Source: Tragulus kanchil
Taxonomy: Eukaryota; Chordata; Mammalia; Artiodactyla; Tragulidae
Direction: 5' to 3'
Assembly: GCA_022376925.1 (NCBI GenBank)
Contig: JAIOJX010000028.1
Coordinates: forward strand, 75,357,001-75,421,000
Length of the DNA: 64,000 nt
In this document: positions 59,290 through 64,000 of the stretch, one piece after another
Position numbering within the stretch: the first letter of the stretch is position 1
How the letters are laid out: each line of letters starts with the position of its first letter
Program-made: the position numbers and the translations under genes
The notes under the pieces: model-generated
The model's database searches: none
What the model was told of the DNA's origin: nothing
Seen by the model: only the letters and a program-made list of their open reading frames with translations

Positions 59290-59487
59290 ATTTAGAAACA
59301 GGCCTTCGATATTTTGAATCAGCTGTACATGGAGCACAAAGATGATGATGATGATGATGATGTGTCTTTTGCCAAATGGATGAGCAGCTTCTGGGGTCAC
59401 AGCTGGATAGAGGAGGATGAGAGAGGACTCCGGGACCGCCGCGGATCACAAGATGCCAGTTACAGGAAAAGCTCCCTGCCTTGCCCA
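59290..59487 (+). CDS. LNP1: LNP1 first coding exon, copy 2 (duplicate)
   Basis: Repeats the exon at 58184-58381 with the same acceptor, ATG (59329), 53 codons, seven GAT codons and GTGAGT donor (59488). I see no coding difference between the copies. Flanking intron on both sides is copied as well, so the duplication unit is much larger than the exon. The exon is phase 0 and its length is divisible by three from the ATG. If both copies were real, splicing them in tandem would give a second start-containing segment, which is not known for this gene. Most likely only one copy exists in the animal. This copy continues into unique downstream sequence, so it is the better one to keep. Confidence 0.85.
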
Positions 59488-61369
59488 GTGAGTTATTATG
59501 ATGGAACCAGGGGAGAGCCAGGCCAGGGGAGGGGGATTTTTCTTAGATCTTTTTGAGGGTTCTATGATATAAAGTCTTCTTTGGTTGAAATGAGTACTTC
59601 CAAGCCTTTTTTTATACTCACAAAAATCCTTTTTATCATTTTATCTTGTCCTCCAAGGGACCTGATTTTCTTCTATTAAGTAATGATTCCTTCATTTTTA
59701 GCAACCTAAGATATATTTAACTGCTATTCAGAGCTCTTGATAAGCCTGGAACAATCCTATTGAGTGGTGATATAATTCAAGCCAAAGGAAAGAAACTGAT
59801 GTTATATAGTCTGTGTAGCACTGGAGTGGATCACTGATTTCCAAGTCTTTTTGAAATACTGAAAATAGCTCCACAAATTGGTGGCCTCTGAGGAACTGGG
59901 GATTCCATATAATAAATCACACCCTGATAGATTTGATGTACTCTTTCTTTGGGTTCTCATTTAGTTTCCTGGCCAGCATTCTACCACCCTCAGCTCTGTT
60001 TTTCCATGGTAGGCAGGGGAGCAGGAGAGCTCCTGAGGAGGGGAATGGGTGGGCCTCACCAGGTGTGGACTCTGCAGTGGGTACACGTGCACTTAGAATT
60101 CCAGTTACCAGAGAATATTTCCCCAGCCCCCTGCTCCTGTTAACTCCAATAAGTTTTGGGGTTGATGTTATTTTATTTTTAGCTGCAGGATTTGCAGAAG
60201 CATAAGGTATGTGAAATATATTAAAGCCTGTAAGGCAGTCTTTTAGCTCCAGTGATCAGCAAGTTTGAGGAACAAGACCTCTTGGAGACACAAATATTTG
60301 AAAATAGTTCTCTTACCAAAAGCATAATTAGGAACGAAGGGCACGTATCAACACCTCATTGAATTCCAGGTTCTTTAAGTGAAAAAGGAGAGAGATTGCA
60401 CTGGATGATGTGCAAGAACCCTTGTAGCTTACTTTCTGTGATTCTGTTATAAAATAAACACCTGCTTATCACGCCCTTGTTTTAATCTCTTAGGGCCCAC
60501 ACTGAGGGAGGTATTCACAATGTGTGAACCAGGAATATGACTAGTGTCTAGCCAGACAGTGAGAGCCAGAGAGAAACAAAGAGAAAAAATGAGGTTTGCT
60601 ATTTATCACAATAGCCCTTTGGAGCCACAAAAATATGAAAACAAAGAAAGGAACATGATGTCAAATATAGTTTCTTGAATGAATGATAGCATCTATTAGA
60701 CTTTAAAAATGGAGATAATCTACTGTATTTAGAAAATCTACTTGTGGGCTGCAATGCTGTTTTCCTTAAACTATTGGAAAATGAAGGATTTATTTTATAT
60801 AATATTTCTAAAAAGGGTCCATATATCTTTTCCTGTTCATACTAGCATTGGGCATTTGCTTAAGTTAACATGTTTAGATTCTCTGAGTTGACAGTGAATT
60901 CCATAATTATCGACTAACATCCAGAAAGCATGTGTTTATTTAAGGAAACCAAGCACAGGAGAAACTTGACGACCTGAATGAGCAGAGAAAGCACAGGTCA
61001 CAAAACACAGATTGGAAGACCCAGGGCTAGGTGGGCAGAGTCCTAGAAAATGGAGGGACTCTCAAATGTGCTCAGATTTTTCTTAGAGACAAGATAACAA
61101 TTAAGTTCAAAAGTTTTGTGTTTTGCTTTGTGCTCAGTAAAAATAACTTAAAAGAAAAAAGCTTACTCTTAGCCTTATCTTCTCTCTTCTCTCCCCACTG
61201 CTCCACTGGAAGGCTTCTCCTTGCAAACCATTAGTAGCCTACATCCGTCAGTATTACATGCCCAGGAAGAGGAGAATTTTCTCCTTCTTTCGAACTTGAA
61301 TGTGGTTTCTGTTATGACTCTTCACCTTCATGATTCTTGCAAAACCACTGTGACAGTGCATTAAATCAG

Positions 61370-61505
61370 TGAACGTATTTATTGAACACCTACTGTGTGC
61401 CAGGTGTTATTCAGGGCACAACAGGATGACAGGGAATAAGAATGTATATGGTGTCTGTGCATGTGGCATGTCCCATCTAATGGAAAATAGATATTGGCAT
61501 AAAGA
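61370..61505 (+). repeat. L2/MIR3-like fragment
   Basis: GTATTTATTGAACACCTACT then GTGTGCCAGGTGTTATTCAG is the hallmark L2 3' sequence. Repeated at 62460-62595. Confidence 0.7.
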
Positions 61506-61514
61506 ATGAAGTGG

Positions 61515-61661
61515 GGGAACTTCCTTGGTGGTACAGTGGTTAGGACTCTGTGTTCCCAATGCATGGGGCCTGGATTCGATCCCTGCTCAGGGAACTAGAT
61601 CCCACATGCTGCAATTAATACCTGGTGCAGCTAAATAAATGAATATTAAAAAAAAAAAAAT
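61515..61661 (+). mobile_element. CHR-2-like SINE
   Basis: GGGAACTTCCTTGGTGGTAC head, GGATTCGATCCCTGC box B, (TAAA)n and poly-A. GAATGAAGTGG flanks both sides. Duplicated at 62605-62751. Confidence 0.88.
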
Positions 61662-62604
61662 AGAAGAATGAAGTGGGGAATGTGTAAATCTTGCTGCTTT
61701 TTAGAAAAGACTACTTTTTTACAAGACTCATTATGATCTGTGATTACTGATTTGAAACAAATTAAAATCTAACTACTGTCCTGAGGTGCTTGGTGAAAAA
61801 AAAAAAAAAAAACTATTTTGAAGTCTCTCTCATTACCGAACTGATCTCCTTCCTCCCTCCATCATCACATGAATACCAACTTGAAGTAGAAAAATCTCTA
61901 TATCCCTTATTTATTTTACTCACTGCAAGTGAATTTTAAATCGTTTATTTGACTTGCCAGTCGTCTCCTTCAGGTTAATATTTTAGCATTGTTTATACAG
62001 TTAGGGCCTTGTTGAAGGGAGGATTATGCATGGAAGGGAGTCAAGGACTTCTTCAAGGAGGCACGGAGGGTCCTTGTTGGACGGATGCCCTTGTCCACCG
62101 CGTATCGTTTGAGGGGCCTAGGTGGGCAGAGTCCTAGAAAATGGAGGGACTCTCAAATGTGCTCAGATTTTCTTAGAGACAAGATAACAATTAAGTTCAA
62201 AAGTTTTGTGTTTTGCTTTGTGCTCAGTAAAAATAACTTAAAAGAAAAAAGCTTACTCTTAGCCTTATCTTCTCTCTTCTCTCCCCACTGCTCCACTGGA
62301 AGGCTTCTCCTTGCAAACCATTAGTAGCCTACATCCGTCAGTATTACATGCCCAGGAAGAGGAGAATTTTCTCCTTCTTTCGAACTTGAATGTGGTTTCT
62401 GTTATGACTCTTCACCTTCATGATTCTTGCAAAACCACTGTGACAGTGCATTAAATCAGTGAACGTATTTATTGAACACCTACTGTGTGCCAGGTGTTAT
62501 TCAGGGCACAACAGGATGACAGGGAATAAGAATGTATATGGTGTCTGTGCATGTGGCATGTCCCATCTAATGGAAAATAGATATTGGCATAAAGAATGAA
62601 GTGG

Positions 62605-62751
62605 GGGAACTTCCTTGGTGGTACAGTGGTTAGGACTCTGTGTTCCCAATGCATGGGGCCTGGATTCGATCCCTGCTCAGGGAACTAGATCCCACATGCT
62701 GCAATTAATACCTGGTGCAGCTAAATAAATGAATATTAAAAAAAAAAAATA
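62605..62751 (+). mobile_element. CHR-2-like SINE (duplicate)
   Basis: Same insertion as 61515-61661 at an offset of 1090 bp. Confidence 0.88.
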
Positions 62752-63715
62752 GAAGAATGAAGTGGGGAATGTGTAAATCTTGCTGCTTTTTAGAAAAGAC
62801 TACTTTTTTACAAGACTCATTATGATCTGTGATTACTGATTTGAAACAAATTAAAATCTAACTACTGTCCTGAGGTGCTTGGTGAAAAAAAAAAAAAAAA
62901 ACTATTTTGAAGTCTCTCTCATTACCGAACTGATCTCCTTCCTCCCTCCATCATCACATGAATACCAACTTGAAGTAGAAAAATCTCTATATCCCTTATT
63001 TATTTTACTCACTGCAAGTGAATTTTAAATCGTTTATTTGACTTGCCAGTCGTCTCCTTCAGGTTAATATTTTAGCATTGTTTATACAGTTAGGGCCTTG
63101 TTGAAGGGAGGATTATGCATGGAAGGGAGTCAAGGACTTCTTCAAGGAGGCACGGAGGGTCCTGCCCTCGGGCTTTGCTAACTCCACATGGAGCGTCTCA
63201 GATCTTCCTTGATGCTCACTTGAGCTCTACTTGCCCTTGTCCACCGCGTATCGTTTGAGGGGCTACAAAATAAACCTCTCCATATCTGAGCCCAAGGGAT
63301 TTTTCTAAGCTAATCACCTGTGACCAGTTTTATATTCTGGCTTTATAGTCTCAGTTTAAGGTTGTAGAAGATACATGTAATTTTCATTTTTGTCTCCGAT
63401 TGACCTGAGGGTGGCCGTGCACTCTCATCCTTGTAATGTCTCACTGCTGCGGTGGTTCTACTGTAGTTGCTCACTACAGGAACAGGGTGGTCCATGGCGC
63501 CCTTAGAGGATTCCTCACACCTGAAGAGAGGGGATGCCCTAAAGTTTCACGACTTAACAGTGGTTCCTTCTTTCTCGGCTTAAATTTGTATTTGATTTCA
63601 AGAGGAGACATGTCTTAATCCAATGAAATTAGTAGTGAATTTCAGGTATCCATGACAGTTCTATGGAGGACCTTTTATCATGATGCTCCATGGACTTGTT
63701 CTCTCTCTTCTACTA

Positions 63716-64000
63716 TTTTTTTTTTAAATATTTATTTATTTATTTATTTTTGGGCGGGGGTCGGGTTGGGGAGGGAGGGGAGCAGGTGGGCCATTTCTAT
63801 TGGTCTTTCGTTTCTCTATGTTCATCCGTCTTTGTTCTGTGGCTCCTGTGGGCCTCCCATCATGGTGGCGTCTGTCGTCGCAGAGCGCCGGCTCTGGGCG
63901 CATGCGCTCCAGAGCTCCTGCTCGGTGATTGGACACATCGGTCCAGCCGCTCCGCGGCACGTGGGATCTTCCCAGGCCAGGGCTCGAACTGGCGCCCCTT
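63716..64000 (-). mobile_element. Tailed CHR-like SINE, cut by window edge
   Basis: Reverse orientation; poly-T, (ATTT)n, G-rich block and body to GGCGCCCCTT. The tRNA head end lies beyond the window. Confidence 0.93.

Larger units (their letters stand above)
57841..60022. repeat. Direct duplication 17 (offset 1108 falling to 1106), includes LNP1 exon
   Basis: 57841-58915 repeats at 58949-60022. Differences are homopolymer lengths and single bases (CAGCACTG against CAGCTCTG). Confidence 0.93.
61027..63265. repeat. Direct duplication 18 (offset 1091 falling to 1090)
   Basis: 61027-62113 repeats at 62118-63265. The end of the left copy skips about 70 bp that the right copy contains between GGAGGGTCC and GCCCTTGTCCACCGCG. 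Confidence 0.92.

Noticed and set aside
59933..60205. A 90-codon frame as LNP1 exon 2
   Set aside because: Its translation does not resemble the rest of LNP1, and I found no match to later LNP1 exons before 64 kb.
1..63265. Real tandem duplications, a regularly spaced regulatory array, or a new mobile element of ~1.1 kb
   Set aside because: The blocks share no sequence with each other, have no common ends or target-site duplications, and stop at random places inside exons and repeats. Fixed length with ragged left-copy ends fits contig overlaps best.

Overview
This is nuclear DNA from a ruminant, recognised from one coding exon of each of two neighbouring mammalian genes and from the interspersed repeats. 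The minus strand carries coding exon 1 of TOMM70 (11898-12224). The plus strand carries the first coding exon of LNP1 (58184-58381, repeated at 59290-59487). As I recall human 3q12, these genes lie head to head, and the same order is seen here: TOMM70 reads left, LNP1 reads right, with a GC-rich, CpG-bearing shared promoter at about 12.2-13.2 kb. Nearly everything else is intron: TOMM70 intron 1 at 1-11895 and the 5' intron(s) of LNP1 at about 13.2-58.2 kb. No other protein-coding host gene is supported.

Repeats: Bov-tA/Bov-A SINEs show a ruminant. The most abundant element is a young tRNA-Glu-derived SINE. Its front half is CHR-like, and its 3' tail is about 130 bp long, with a purine/pyrimidine-biased GC-rich block and a (TAAA)n end that I do not recognise from cattle. 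No Bov-A2 dimers were seen. Together this hints at a basal ruminant such as a chevrotain (Tragulidae); that is inference. A recent full-length L1 sits on the minus strand at 37151-45350 with a 16-bp target-site duplication, an intact ORF1 and a broken ORF2. Older L1 ends, CHR-2-type SINEs, MIR/L2 pieces, a DNA-transposon-like piece and ERV-LTR-like sequence fill in the rest.

Large-scale structure: the dominant anomaly is a set of 18 direct, adjacent duplications, each 1.06-1.19 kb and nearly identical, with junctions near 1.14, 4.81, 7.50, 10.96, 13.90, 18.11, 20.18, 25.15, 28.16, 35.03, 36.89, 42.61, 49.20, 51.78, 53.61, 55.54, 58.95 and 62.12 kb. They ignore all feature boundaries. They cut through TOMM70 exon 1, duplicate the LNP1 exon, and repeat pieces of the L1. 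The best explanation is unmerged contig overlaps (false duplications in the assembly). The offsets sum to about 20.1 kb, so the real locus is probably about 44 kb. I found no convincing new biological system. The two things most worth following up are the assembly signature and the tailed SINE family.
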